DNA from: Streptobacillus notomytis | GTDB taxonomy: Bacteria; Fusobacteriota; Fusobacteriia; Fusobacteriales; Leptotrichiaceae | Assembly (NCBI GenBank): GCA_001612575.1 | Contig: LJRV01000516.1 | Coordinates: 1 to 37,025, forward strand | DNA length: 37,025 nt | Direction of reading: 5' to 3' | Shown here: one piece after another, positions 25,847 through 34,139 of the stretch | Numbering within the stretch: position 1 is the stretch's first letter | Layout: each line of letters begins with the position of its first letter | Position numbers and translations under genes: made by a program | Notes under the pieces: generated by a model | Seen by the model: only the letters and a program-made list of their open reading frames with translations | What the model was told of the DNA's origin: nothing | The model's database searches: none

Positions 25847-26086
25847 TTATTTTTTCTGAAATAAGTATTCTTTACTTTCATTATATTCTATTTCTATACC
25901 ATATTTAATAAAATGTTCGTCAATTATTGAATATATTAATGGATCAACTGTGGTTGTTATTTTACTACCATCTAAATTTTTTATTTGAAGACAACTAGTA
26001 CCACAAGCATCTTTTAATGATAACCTATATCCATATTCAAATAATAATTTATTAGCTTCAATTATGTGATCAAATATTATTGCCAT
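25847..26086 (-). CDS. Small conserved-looking protein of unknown function
   Basis: A 79-residue cytoplasmic protein beginning [20 protein letters not shown], followed by LSLKDACGTSCLQIK with two cysteines four residues apart, and an acidic C-terminal helix region. Its start shares one base with the upp stop (TAATG), so it is translated with upp. The DACG-x-x-C segment looks like a small family in Fusobacteriota that I cannot name with certainty. The coupling suggests a link to uracil salvage or simple operon company. Confidence 0.72.
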   Translation of the reverse strand: MAIIFDHIIEANKLLFEYGYRLSLKDACGTSCLQIKNLDGSKITTTVDPLIYSIIDEHFIKYGIEIEYNESKEYLFQKK

Positions 26087-26709
26087 TATTTAGTACCGAA
26101 GATTCTATCTCCAGCATCTCCTAATCCTGGATAAATATATTTATTTTCATTTAATCCCTTATCTATTGAAGCAATGTATAAATCAACATCATCATGCTTA
26201 TCTTTTATAGCTAATATTCCTTCTGGTGCTGCTATAATTGATAATATAGAAATATTTTTAACACCTAATGATTTTAAATAGTCTATAGTGTAAATTATAG
26301 AACCACCTGTTGCAAGCATAGGATCAACAATTAATACTTTACTTTCAACAACATTAGAAGGCATTTTAGCGTAATAATATACAGGTTCAAAAGTTTCTTC
26401 ATTTCTATAAACCCCTAAATGTCCAACTTTTGCATTAGGTATATGTGCAAGTAATGCATCAACCATACCTAATCCAGCTCTTAATATAGGAACTATGGTT
26501 ACTGGTTCATCTAATACTTGAGTGATTGTTTCTTGTATAGGTGTTTTAACTGTAATATTTTTTAATTTTAAATCTTTTGTAGCTTCATAAACCATTAATG
26601 ATGCAATTTCATTTAAACTTTCTCTAAATAATTTTGTATCAGTTTCGATGTTTCTTAAAATTGACAATTTGTGGCTTATAAGTGGGTGTTTGTATTCAAA
26701 AATTGCCAT
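26086..26709 (-). CDS. upp: Uracil phosphoribosyltransferase
   Basis: A 207-residue enzyme making UMP from uracil and PRPP. Family features: [20 protein letters not shown] at the start, [16 protein letters not shown], the PRPP loop [19 protein letters not shown] and the uracil-binding tail [17 protein letters not shown]. The start at 26709 follows GGAGGAA; the frame is open further upstream but runs through the terminator hairpin. It takes uracil released by pyrimidine-nucleoside phosphorylase. Confidence 0.96.
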   Translation of the reverse strand: MAIFEYKHPLISHKLSILRNIETDTKLFRESLNEIASLMVYEATKDLKLKNITVKTPIQETITQVLDEPVTIVPILRAGLGMVDALLAHIPNAKVGHLGVYRNEETFEPVYYYAKMPSNVVESKVLIVDPMLATGGSIIYTIDYLKSLGVKNISILSIIAAPEGILAIKDKHDDVDLYIASIDKGLNENKYIYPGLGDAGDRIFGTK

Positions 26710-26737
26710 AATATTCCTCCTATATTTTTGTGATTTT

Positions 26738-26769
26738 AAAAAAACAGAATTACTAAAAGAGTAATTCTG
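26738..26769 (-). terminator. Terminator after rpmE, in the leader of upp
   Basis: On the minus strand CAGAATTACT and AGTAATTCTG form a 10-bp stem (26745-26769) with a 5-base loop, followed by seven T. It ends about 18 bases before the upp ribosome site, leaving no room for a full promoter. Confidence 0.88.
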
Positions 26770-26776
26770 CACTATA

Positions 26777-27016
26777 TTATAAATTGTATTTTTTCTTAAA
26801 TTTATCAACTCTTCCAGTTTCGTCAACAAATTTGAACTTACCTGTATAAAACGGGTGAGAAGTTGAACTTATTGCAACTTTAATTACTGGATATTCTTGT
26901 CCTTCAAATTCAACAGTTTCTTTAGTCATTTTAGTAGATTTTCCTAAAAATCTTTCACCATTACTTGTATCTTCAAAAACAACTAATCTGTATTCTGGGT
27001 GTATACCTTTTTTCAT
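26777..27016 (-). CDS. rpmE2: 50S ribosomal protein L31, type B (zinc-free)
   Basis: A 79-residue L31 beginning [16 protein letters not shown] and containing the type B signature [12 protein letters not shown]. It has no cysteine, so it is the zinc-free form used in many bacteria when zinc is short; here it may be the only copy, which the window cannot show. The start at 27016 follows AAAGGAG; an ATG six codons upstream overlaps that site. A terminator follows. Confidence 0.95.
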   Translation of the reverse strand: MKKGIHPEYRLVVFEDTSNGERFLGKSTKMTKETVEFEGQEYPVIKVAISSTSHPFYTGKFKFVDETGRVDKFKKKYNL

Positions 27017-27058
27017 GTTACGGACTCCTTTCATAAAATTTATATAATTTATGAATAT

Positions 27059-27067
27059 ATTATAACA
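27059..27067 (-). promoter_or_regulatory. Extended -10 promoter for rpmE
   Basis: On the minus strand TGTTATAAT reads TG-N-TATAAT, about 45 bases before the start codon. No good -35 is at 17 bases, but extended -10 promoters can do without one. An imperfect A/T-rich inverted repeat (ATTTGT/ACAAAT, 27073-27094) lies just upstream and may be the end of rpsT. Confidence 0.55.
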
Positions 27068-27101
27068 CTTATATTTGTGTATAAATATACAAATGAGTAA
27101 C

Positions 27102-27368
27102 TTATGCGTTTAAAGATTGAACTTTAGTTGCTAATCTTGATTTTGTTCTTGAAGCAGTATTTTTCTTTAATACACCTTTTGTCACTGCTTTATCAAGCTC
27201 TTTATAAGCTACAGATAATGCTGCCTTAGCATCATCAATATTTTTAGAATCTATTGCTACTAAAACTTTTTTAACAAAAGTTTTTACTCTACTTGTGATT
27301 GCTTGATTTCTTAATCTATTTCTTTCACCAATAATGATTCTTTTTTTAGATGATTTAGTATGTGCCAT
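27102..27368 (-). CDS. rpsT: 30S ribosomal protein S20
   Basis: An 88-residue, Lys/Arg/Ala-rich helical protein. It begins [20 protein letters not shown] and ends HKN-type helices [19 protein letters not shown], both typical of S20, which binds 16S rRNA at the base of the small subunit. The start at 27368 follows AAAGGAGG; an ATG eight codons further upstream overlaps the ribosome site. It has its own promoter divergent from dinG. Confidence 0.96.
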   Translation of the reverse strand: MAHTKSSKKRIIIGERNRLRNQAITSRVKTFVKKVLVAIDSKNIDDAKAALSVAYKELDKAVTKGVLKKNTASRTKSRLATKVQSLNA

Positions 27369-27403
27369 TCTGTTTTCCTCCTTTATACACAATTTAACAA
27401 GTT

Positions 27404-27432
27404 ATTTTAACATTTTTAGTAGTTAAAATCAA
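27404..27432 (-). promoter_or_regulatory. Promoter for rpsT
   Basis: On the minus strand TTGATT (27432-27427) and TAAAAT (27409-27404) are exactly 17 bases apart. Confidence 0.75.
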
Positions 27433-27455
27433 GTCTTTTTTTATTAAAATATATT

Positions 27456-27464
27456 TGATATAAT
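27456..27464 (+). promoter_or_regulatory. Extended -10 promoter for the dinG-like gene
   Basis: TGATATAAT reads TG-N-TATAAT. The -35 region is only a T-run. The start point would be near 27471, giving an unusually short leader before the ATG at 27481, in which AGGTG is the ribosome site. Confidence 0.55.
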
Positions 27465-27480
27465 TTTATTAGGTGAAAAT

Positions 27481-29484
27481 ATGATAGAAAAAATATATGA
27501 TATATTATATTCAGATTATAATTTTGAAAAAAGAGAAAATCAAATTAATATGTCTAATATAATAAAAAAAGGTATAGATAATGATGCTCCAGTATTAATT
27601 GAAGCTGAAACAGGTTCTGGTAAAACTTTAGGATATTTAATACCTACAATAGATTTTGCATTAAAAGAAAATAAGAAAATTGTAATTTCTACTAATACTT
27701 TAAATCTTCAAGATCAAATCCTAAATAAAGAGTTACCACTTTTGAAAAAAATTTTTGGATCCAAAATGAAATACACTTTAATTAAAGGGAGAAATAACTA
27801 TGTGTGTAAAAGAAAACTACAAAATTTAGTTATGAAGTCTGATGATAAAAAATATATTGATTTAATAAATGCAGTAAAGAATTCTTTAACTGGAGATAGA
27901 AGTGATATTAAATACAAGATAAGTAATGATTTATGGAATGAAATAAAATCTGATAAGGATAGTACGTTTGCTACAAAATGTCCGTATTATAAATCTTGTT
28001 ATTTTTATTCTTCAAGAAGTAAGAATGAATACTGCAATATTTTTATAGTTAATCATCATATTTTATTACTTGATCACATTATTAAACAAAATAATAATGC
28101 AGGATTTATACCGAAATATGATTTAGTAGTTATTGATGAAGCTCATAATCTTGAAAATGTTATAAGAAAATATTTTTCTATGACCTTTAATTTTAAGGAA
28201 GTATTTAAAAATATAGGAAAGCTATATTCAAATAATGCTAAAGATATAGAAAATGCAGGTTTGATTGCTAAAATTATAATAAATATTTCTGAAAAATCTA
28301 ATGATTTTTTAGTTGATGAATTAAAAGAAATATTTTTCTTAAATATAGATAATATATACTATTCTTTAGTTGAACTAAGAAAAAAAATAGTTGAAAGATA
28401 TACTAATTTAAATCAAATTGGAATATTAACTAAGGATATATATAATTTGAATGTTGAAAATATATTAGAAAAAGTGTTTAGCAGTAATTTAATTTTGAAA
28501 AAAGAGGTATATAGATTAATTAATTTTTTGGAAGAAAGAGATGATTTAGACGTTGATAATCTTAGATTATTGTTATCAAATGCCTATAATAATCTGGAAG
28601 AGCATTTAAATACTTTGCAGGAAATATTTAAATTAGATTATTCAAAGTATATATATTGGATTAATTTAGATACAGATAATGTATTTCCAATTATTAATGC
28701 TACACCTTATATGATTTCTGAAGAATTTGGTGATAATTTTATAGAAAAATTAAGGAAAGTAATATTACTTTCAGCTACTTTAACTGTAGGAGGTAATTTT
28801 AATTATATAAAGAAAAGTTTAGGATTAAAGGATGTAATAGAGGAGAATATACCATCAGAATTTGATTATGCAAGTAATATGAATATATATTTGCCTGATG
28901 ATTTACCATTACCTAGTGAAAATAACTTTAATGAAAATGTTACAAAATTTATTCTTGATTATGCTGAAAAGAATAATGGTAAATGCTTTGTTTTATTTAC
29001 ATCATATAAAGATTTGAAATTTGTAAGTAATTATCTTAATAAACATAGTGATGTATTAAATGTTTTAACCCAGGGTGAATATGAGATAATGGAATTGATA
29101 AGAATGTTTAGAGAAAAAGAAAATTCTATTTTACTTGGTACATATAGTTTTTGGGAAGGTGTAGATGTTCAAGGAGAGGCACTTAGTAATGTAATAATAT
29201 TTAAATTACCATTTCAAGTTCCTGATGATCCTATTGTTAGTAGTATTTGTGATAGATTAAATGAGCTAAATACAAATAGTGCATTTAGAGAATTTCAATT
29301 ACCATATGCTGTTCTTAAAATGAAGCAAGGTGTGGGAAGATTAATAAGATCTAAAGAGGATAGAGGTAATATTATTATTCTAGATAAAAGAATACATAAA
29401 AAGAACTATGGTAAAATTATTTTAAAATCTCTACCTAAAGGAAATGTAGAAATACTAAATACAGAGGAGATACTCTTAAAATAG
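27481..29484 (+). CDS. dinG: DinG/XPD-family ATP-dependent DNA helicase
   Basis: A 667-residue superfamily 2 helicase that unwinds DNA 5' to 3' and resolves R-loops and similar structures. Walker A is AETGSGKT (42-49), followed by STNTLNLQDQ; the DEAH box is 219-222. Four cysteines between them (C109, C167, C173, C185) match the [4Fe-4S] domain of XPD and DinG. Later motifs: LLSATLT, GTYSFWEGVDVQGE, and QGVGRLIRSKEDRG. No exonuclease domain is fused at the N-terminus, unlike Bacillus DinG, so it is closer to E. coli DinG/YoaA. Confidence 0.93.
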   Translation: MIEKIYDILYSDYNFEKRENQINMSNIIKKGIDNDAPVLIEAETGSGKTLGYLIPTIDFALKENKKIVISTNTLNLQDQILNKELPLLKKIFGSKMKYTLIKGRNNYVCKRKLQNLVMKSDDKKYIDLINAVKNSLTGDRSDIKYKISNDLWNEIKSDKDSTFATKCPYYKSCYFYSSRSKNEYCNIFIVNHHILLLDHIIKQNNNAGFIPKYDLVVIDEAHNLENVIRKYFSMTFNFKEVFKNIGKLYSNNAKDIENAGLIAKIIINISEKSNDFLVDELKEIFFLNIDNIYYSLVELRKKIVERYTNLNQIGILTKDIYNLNVENILEKVFSSNLILKKEVYRLINFLEERDDLDVDNLRLLLSNAYNNLEEHLNTLQEIFKLDYSKYIYWINLDTDNVFPIINATPYMISEEFGDNFIEKLRKVILLSATLTVGGNFNYIKKSLGLKDVIEENIPSEFDYASNMNIYLPDDLPLPSENNFNENVTKFILDYAEKNNGKCFVLFTSYKDLKFVSNYLNKHSDVLNVLTQGEYEIMELIRMFREKENSILLGTYSFWEGVDVQGEALSNVIIFKLPFQVPDDPIVSSICDRLNELNTNSAFREFQLPYAVLKMKQGVGRLIRSKEDRGNIIILDKRIHKKNYGKIILKSLPKGNVEILNTEEILLK

Positions 29485-29501
29485 ATTTTAAATAAAATTT
29501 A

Positions 29502-29510
29502 TGGTATAAT
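29502..29510 (+). promoter_or_regulatory. Extended -10 promoter for the 7TM-HD gene
   Basis: TGGTATAAT reads TG-N-TATAAT, 31 bases before the ATG at 29541. There is no convincing -35 at 17 bases (TAGATT). Confidence 0.55.
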
Positions 29511-29540
29511 GTATCAATATAATAGGAGTTGAGGTAGATA

Positions 29541-31583
29541 ATGAAAATTAGTTTTTTAGGAAAGATATTACAAATAAATATAGTTAACGATAAAATGGAA
29601 CAAAAAGAGTCTATTTTAAAAAAACTTTTTAAACAAAATGTTCATAGAAGAATAATAATGTATATTTTTACAGTTTCTATATTCTTCATTTTTATGTTGA
29701 TAAATAATAATTCAAACAATTATGCTATAGGAACTATAGCTAAAAAAGATGTTATTGCACATAAGGATGTAAGTTATAGTAAGGATATACTTGATGATGA
29801 ATTAAAAAGAAAAATCAAACAAAATACAACACCTGAGTATGATGAAATAAAAAATGTTGCTAAAAATCAACTAGATAGATTAGATCAATTTTTACAGAAT
29901 GTAAATCAAATTGATTTAAATAAAGATAATGAAATATTGAAATTTATAAAAACAAATAATTTAAGATTGAATATAAATGATGTAAGAACTATAGGTATTA
30001 GTAAAAGTGTAAAATATTATTTATTCTTATCTAATGTTTTAGAAGAAATATATAAAAATGGTGTAGTACATAAGTCAGATTTTAATAAAATACTTGCAGA
30101 GAAACAAATAGTTTTAACGAATGAAGAAAAAAAAATATTATTAAACTTCATAGAACCTAATTTAGAAATTAATAAGTTTAAGACATTAGCTAAAATAGAA
30201 AAAAATATGGAAAGTTTAAAGAATAATGTTGTTGTAGTTGAAAAAGGAGATATTGTATTAAAAGAAGGAACAGTTATTACTGATTCGATTTATGATAAAT
30301 TGAAAAATTTAGGTTATGTTTACAAAAGTGATGGGGTATATAGAATAGTAGGTGAAATAATATTATTTGTAATATTATCAGGTATATTCTTTAATTATTC
30401 TGTTAAATATTTAAAAGAAGATTTTGTATCAAAATCATTCTATCCATTATTATTAACATTAATTTTTAGTAATAGTATTTATTTGATTTTGTATAATAAT
30501 AACAATTTGAAGTATCTAGTTCCATATCTTTTAACGGCTATTATAGCAAGTGTTCTTGTTAAGAATTGGGTTTTTACTATATCACTTATAACATTTAATT
30601 ATATATTTGTTTTAGAGGATTTAAAATGGATATTTGCAGTTATTTTTTTAAGTATATTAACAATATATATTAATAAGTCAGTAACAAGTAGAAATGAAAT
30701 AGTTAAAAATAGTATATATATAGGAATGATACAGAGTTTGATTTCATTTTCTATAGGATTAATATCAAATATTAACTTAATACAAATTATACCTACTGTT
30801 ATTTTATCGTTGGTATCTGGATTAATTATGGGTATAGTTTCTTTAGGATTACTACCATATTTTGAAAATACATTTAAAATACTTACTGATATTAAATTAC
30901 TGGAATTATCTAATTTTTCTAATCCATTACTGAAAAATTTATTACTTACAGCACCTGGGACATTTCACCATAGTTTAATGGTTGGTGCTCTTTCAGAAGC
31001 AGGGGCAGAGGCGGTAGATGCCAATCCAATATTATGTAGAGTTGCTGCATATTATCATGATATAGGTAAGATGAAAAGACCAGAATATTTTGTTGAAAAT
31101 CAATATGGTATAGAAAACCCACATAATAATTTAAAACCTACACTTAGTGCACTGATTATTATATCACATGTTAAAGATGGTTATATATTAGGAAAGAAAT
31201 ATAATTTACCGGATGAAATATTAAATGTTATTTTATCTCATCATGGAAATACTTTAGTACAGTATTTCTATTATAAAGCATTAGAAAATAAAGAAACAGT
31301 TATTGAAAGTGACTTTAGATATGAAGGACCAAAACCTACTACTAAAGAATCAGGTATAGTTATGCTAGCTGATACTATAGAAGCTGCTGTAAGAGCAAAT
31401 GCTGATAAAAGTGCAGAAAATGTTGAGAAAATAGTAAGGTATTTAATTAAGTCAAAAGTTGAAGATGGACAACTTTCAGAATGCGATATGACTATGAATG
31501 AAATTGAAAAGGTTACAAAGGCATTTTTAAATATTATTCGTGGAATATATCATGAAAGAATACAATATAAGAGAGGAAATTAA
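29541..31583 (+). CDS. pgpH: 7TM-HD membrane phosphodiesterase, PgpH/YqfF type
   Basis: A 680-residue membrane protein. One hydrophobic segment (IIMYIFTVSIFFIFMLI, about 38-54) leads to an outside domain that begins AIGTIAKKDVIAHKDVSYSKD, then seven membrane helices, then a cytoplasmic HD domain with FHHSLMVGALSEAGAE (H476, H477), AAYYHDIGKMKRPEYF (H506, D507) and ILSHHGNT. PgpH of Listeria degrades cyclic di-AMP; that substrate is inferred from the family. The neighbours ybeY and dgkA are the usual ones for this family. The last 44 bases were also checked for overlap with ybeY; ybeY starts just after the stop. Confidence 0.92.
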   Translation: MKISFLGKILQINIVNDKMEQKESILKKLFKQNVHRRIIMYIFTVSIFFIFMLINNNSNNYAIGTIAKKDVIAHKDVSYSKDILDDELKRKIKQNTTPEYDEIKNVAKNQLDRLDQFLQNVNQIDLNKDNEILKFIKTNNLRLNINDVRTIGISKSVKYYLFLSNVLEEIYKNGVVHKSDFNKILAEKQIVLTNEEKKILLNFIEPNLEINKFKTLAKIEKNMESLKNNVVVVEKGDIVLKEGTVITDSIYDKLKNLGYVYKSDGVYRIVGEIILFVILSGIFFNYSVKYLKEDFVSKSFYPLLLTLIFSNSIYLILYNNNNLKYLVPYLLTAIIASVLVKNWVFTISLITFNYIFVLEDLKWIFAVIFLSILTIYINKSVTSRNEIVKNSIYIGMIQSLISFSIGLISNINLIQIIPTVILSLVSGLIMGIVSLGLLPYFENTFKILTDIKLLELSNFSNPLLKNLLLTAPGTFHHSLMVGALSEAGAEAVDANPILCRVAAYYHDIGKMKRPEYFVENQYGIENPHNNLKPTLSALIIISHVKDGYILGKKYNLPDEILNVILSHHGNTLVQYFYYKALENKETVIESDFRYEGPKPTTKESGIVMLADTIEAAVRANADKSAENVEKIVRYLIKSKVEDGQLSECDMTMNEIEKVTKAFLNIIRGIYHERIQYKRGN

Positions 31584-31584
31584 T

Positions 31585-32043
31585 ATGTTAAATTTAGATA
31601 TCAGTGTTCAAGATATATGTGATAAAGAATATATTAATGAAGATAAAATATTAGAGTTTACAGAATTTGTAATTAAAGGAGAAAGAGAAGATTATTTAGA
31701 TAGAGAATTATATATATCTTTACTATTAACTGATAATAAAAATATACAAGAAATTAATAGAGAATATAGAGATAAAGATACCCCTACAGATGTTATTTCA
31801 TTTGCATATAATGAAACTGAAAATTTTGGAGGAGTAGAAGTAATAGGTGATATAGTAATTTCACTTGATAGAGTTGAAGAGCAATGTAAAGAATATAACC
31901 ATAGTGTAATTAGAGAATTTTATTATGTTTTAGTTCACGGATTATTACATATATTAGGTTATGATCATATTGAAGAAAATGATAAGAAGGTAATGAGAGA
32001 AAAAGAAGAATATTACCTATCTAAATTTAATTATACGAGGTAA
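31585..32043 (+). CDS. ybeY: Endoribonuclease YbeY (rRNA maturation factor)
   Basis: A 152-residue metal-dependent RNase for 16S rRNA 3'-end maturation and ribosome quality control. The zinc site is H118-GLL-H122-ILGYD-H128. RDKDTPTDVISFAYNE and IGDIVIS are also typical. The start at 31585 follows AGAGAGG and comes one base after the pgpH stop; an in-frame ATG at 31540 would lie inside pgpH without a ribosome site. It is two bases before the dgkA-like gene. Confidence 0.95.
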   Translation: MLNLDISVQDICDKEYINEDKILEFTEFVIKGEREDYLDRELYISLLLTDNKNIQEINREYRDKDTPTDVISFAYNETENFGGVEVIGDIVISLDRVEEQCKEYNHSVIREFYYVLVHGLLHILGYDHIEENDKKVMREKEEYYLSKFNYTR

Positions 32044-32045
32044 AT

Positions 32046-32777
32046 ATGAAGCATATAAAAAATTCGCAAATTGATAGTTTTAATAATGCAATTAATGGAA
32101 TATTACACGCTATTAAAAGTGAAATTCATATGAAAATACACATGTTTTTTGCGATTACGGTATTAATATTAAGTTTAATAATTGATATTAGTAAATTTGA
32201 AATTATGTTAATAATAATTATGATAACGTTAGTAATTTTTTCAGAAATGTTAAATACAGCCTTAGAAAAAATTGTAGATTTAGTTTCACCAGAATATAGT
32301 GAAGTAGCTAAAATTGTTAAAGATGTATCAGCAGGAGCAGTTTTAATAAATGCTATAGGTTCTGTTTGTGTAGGTTATTTAATTTTTTATGATAGGTTGA
32401 TAGCATTGTATTTTAATGGCGATAATTTTTTTAAATTAGTTGGTAGAATAGGTAATGTTACTATGATAATTATAACATTGGTATAAATAGCTGTTATATT
32501 AATAAAATCATATTTAAGAAAAGGAACATCATTAGAAGGAGGAATGCCTAGTGGACATTCTTCTATTGCTTTTGCTATACTTGCTATTGTAATGTTTTTA
32601 ACTAGTGATGCTAGAATTATTGTATTAGTTCTTTTAATGGCATTATTAGTTGCACAAAGTAGAGTAAAATCTAAAATACATACATTAAGTGAAGTTGTAG
32701 CAGGAGCTATTTTAGGTTTTAGTATTAGTTTTTTGATTTTAGAAATATTATATAGATTTGGAACTTTGATAAATTAA
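32046..32777 (+). pseudogene. dgkA: DgkA-PAP2 fusion interrupted by an in-frame stop
   Basis: The frame encodes an undecaprenol/diacylglycerol kinase domain (GILHAIKSEIHMKIHMFF, FSEMLNTALEKIVDLVSPEY, KDVSAGAVLINAIGS) up to a TAA at 32484-32486. It then continues in the same frame, with no shift, into a PAP2 phosphatase: GMPSGHSSIAFA at 32541 on, and SRVKSKIHTLSEVVAGAILG, through 32777. Without the stop it would be a 243-residue fusion that could interconvert lipid carrier and lipid phosphate. The kinase half could still be made. An ATG at 32544 preceded by GGAGGA could start the phosphatase half, but that would lack its first motif (K...R). A sequencing error or suppressed stop is possible. 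Confidence 0.8.
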
Positions 32778-32791
32778 AGGAGAGAGAAAAA

Positions 32792-33709
32792 ATGATTATT
32801 TTTGGACATAAAAATCCTGATACAGATGCTATCTGTTCAGCTATAGTTTATTCACATTTAAAAGGAGATTTAGGAATTAAAGCAGAAGCTAAAAGAATTG
32901 GTGAAATAAATGAAGAAACAAAGTTTGCGTTAAATTATTTTGGCATTGAAGCACCTGAGTTTATTGGCAATGTTGCAGGAGAATCTATTATACTTGTTGA
33001 TCATAATGAAAGAACACAAACAGCAGATGGATTTGAAGAAGCTAAAGTTTTAGAAGTAATAGATCATCATAGAATTGCTAATTTTAATGTATCTGATCCA
33101 CTATATATGAGAGTTGAACCTGTTGGATGTACTTCAACTATTTTATTTGATATGTATAAAGAAAATAATATTAAGCCATGTAAGAAAATGGCAGGTTTAA
33201 TGTTAAGTGCAATAATTTCAGATACTTTATTATTTAAATCACCAACTTGTACTCCAAAAGATGTGGTGGCTGGTAAAGAACTTGCTAAAATTGCTGAACT
33301 TGATTTAAAAGAATATGGTTTAGAAATGTTAAAGGCTGGAACAAATTTATCTTCAAAAACAGAAGTTGAATTATTAAATATGGATATGAAAATGTTTGAG
33401 GTAGAAGGTATTAAGATGTCTATAGCACAAGTAAATTCAGTAAATGAAGCTGAAATGCTTGAAAGGAAAGAAAAATTATTAGTTGAAATGAAAAATTTAA
33501 TTGAAAAAGAAAAAGCAACTTTTATGTTATTTGTTATTACAAATATTTTAACTAATGATTCAATTGGTTTAGTAGTTGGTAATAATTTAGATATAGTTGA
33601 AAAAGCATTTAATGAAAAAATAGATAACAATACTATAATATTGAAAAAAGTTGTTTCAAGAAAAAAACAAGTAGTTCCACCGTTAACAGAAGCAATTAAA
33701 AATAGATAA
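32792..33709 (+). CDS. ppaC: Manganese-dependent inorganic pyrophosphatase (family II)
   Basis: A 305-residue DHH-superfamily enzyme that hydrolyses pyrophosphate. Metal-binding motifs: FGHKNPDTDAI (H6, D10, D12), LVDHNE, VIDHHRIANF, CTSTILFDMY and LSAIISDTLLFKSPT. The C-terminal DHHA2 domain ends with the SRKKQVVPPL substrate-binding motif. It lies behind AAAGGAGAG, 14 bases after the PAP2 frame. It would pull forward the phosphoribosyltransferase reactions encoded in this window. Confidence 0.96.
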   Translation: MIIFGHKNPDTDAICSAIVYSHLKGDLGIKAEAKRIGEINEETKFALNYFGIEAPEFIGNVAGESIILVDHNERTQTADGFEEAKVLEVIDHHRIANFNVSDPLYMRVEPVGCTSTILFDMYKENNIKPCKKMAGLMLSAIISDTLLFKSPTCTPKDVVAGKELAKIAELDLKEYGLEMLKAGTNLSSKTEVELLNMDMKMFEVEGIKMSIAQVNSVNEAEMLERKEKLLVEMKNLIEKEKATFMLFVITNILTNDSIGLVVGNNLDIVEKAFNEKIDNNTIILKKVVSRKKQVVPPLTEAIKNR

Positions 33710-33718
33710 AATATTTAC

Positions 33719-33747
33719 TTGAAAATTTTATTTTGCTATGTTATAAT
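33719..33747 (+). promoter_or_regulatory. Promoter for rpsO
   Basis: TTGAAA (33719-33724) and TATAAT (33742-33747) are 17 bases apart, and the -10 is extended by TG at 33739-33740. Confidence 0.82.
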
Positions 33748-33761
33748 AGCTTTGAATTTAT

Positions 33762-33796
33762 ACTAAGGATATATATTTGCCTAATATATGCTTGGT
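33762..33796 (+). promoter_or_regulatory. Hairpin in the rpsO leader, candidate S15 regulatory site
   Basis: ACTAAG (33762-33767) pairs with CTTGGT (33791-33796) and ATATAT (33769-33774) with ATATAT (3384-33789 side, 33784-33789), with one G-G mismatch between and a 9-base loop. It lies in the roughly 75-base leader, some 20 bases before the AGGAGG of rpsO. S15 is known to bind its own leader in several bacterial groups through unrelated structures. Confidence 0.5.
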
Positions 33797-33827
33797 TTAA
33801 ATAATATGAATTTAGGAGGAAATAAAA

Positions 33828-34091
33828 ATGGCAATGAAACCAAAATCACAAATTATTGCAGAATTTGGAAAAGATGAAAAAGATACAGGATCAGCTAATG
33901 TTCAAGTAGCAATTTTAACAGAAAGAATTTCACACTTAACAGAACACTTAAAAGTACATTTTAAAGATGTTCATTCAAGAGCAGGGTTATTGAAATTAGT
34001 TGGTAAAAGAAGAAGATTATTAAACTATATTAAAAATAGAAACTTAGATGAATATAGAGAATTAATTGAAAAATTAGGAATTAGAAAATAA
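33828..34091 (+). CDS. rpsO: 30S ribosomal protein S15
   Basis: An 87-residue protein recognised by the central [41 protein letters not shown] and [13 protein letters not shown]15 binds the 16S rRNA central domain early in assembly. AGGAGG precedes the ATG. It stands between its own promoter and a strong terminator, and its leader holds a hairpin likely used for self-control. Confidence 0.97.
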   Translation: MAMKPKSQIIAEFGKDEKDTGSANVQVAILTERISHLTEHLKVHFKDVHSRAGLLKLVGKRRRLLNYIKNRNLDEYRELIEKLGIRK

Positions 34092-34092
34092 T

Positions 34093-34117
34093 AAAAAGGA
34101 ACGTAATGTTCCTTTTT
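34093..34117 (+). terminator. Terminator after rpsO
   Basis: AAAAAGGAAC and GTTCCTTTTT form a perfect 10-bp stem with a GTAAT loop. No clear promoter lies between it and the MATE gene at 34140. Confidence 0.88.
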
Positions 34118-34139
34118 AAATTTAATATATGGAGTAATA

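Noticed and set aside
27073-27094. ATTTGT/ACAAAT inverted repeat between rpsT and rpmE, as an operator
   Set aside because: The arms are pure A/T-rich background apart from one G/C pair, and the site fits better as a weak rpsT 3' hairpin. Not strong enough to call either way.
32484-32543. Separate gene for the PAP2 half starting at ATG 32544
   Set aside because: The ATG is part of the conserved GMPSGHS motif, GGAGGA touches the ATG with no spacing, and starting there loses the first phosphatase motif; an interrupted fusion explains it better.
33067-33630. A 187-codon minus-strand frame opposite ppaC
   Set aside because: Shadow of the pyrophosphatase gene; composition and lack of signals are as above.
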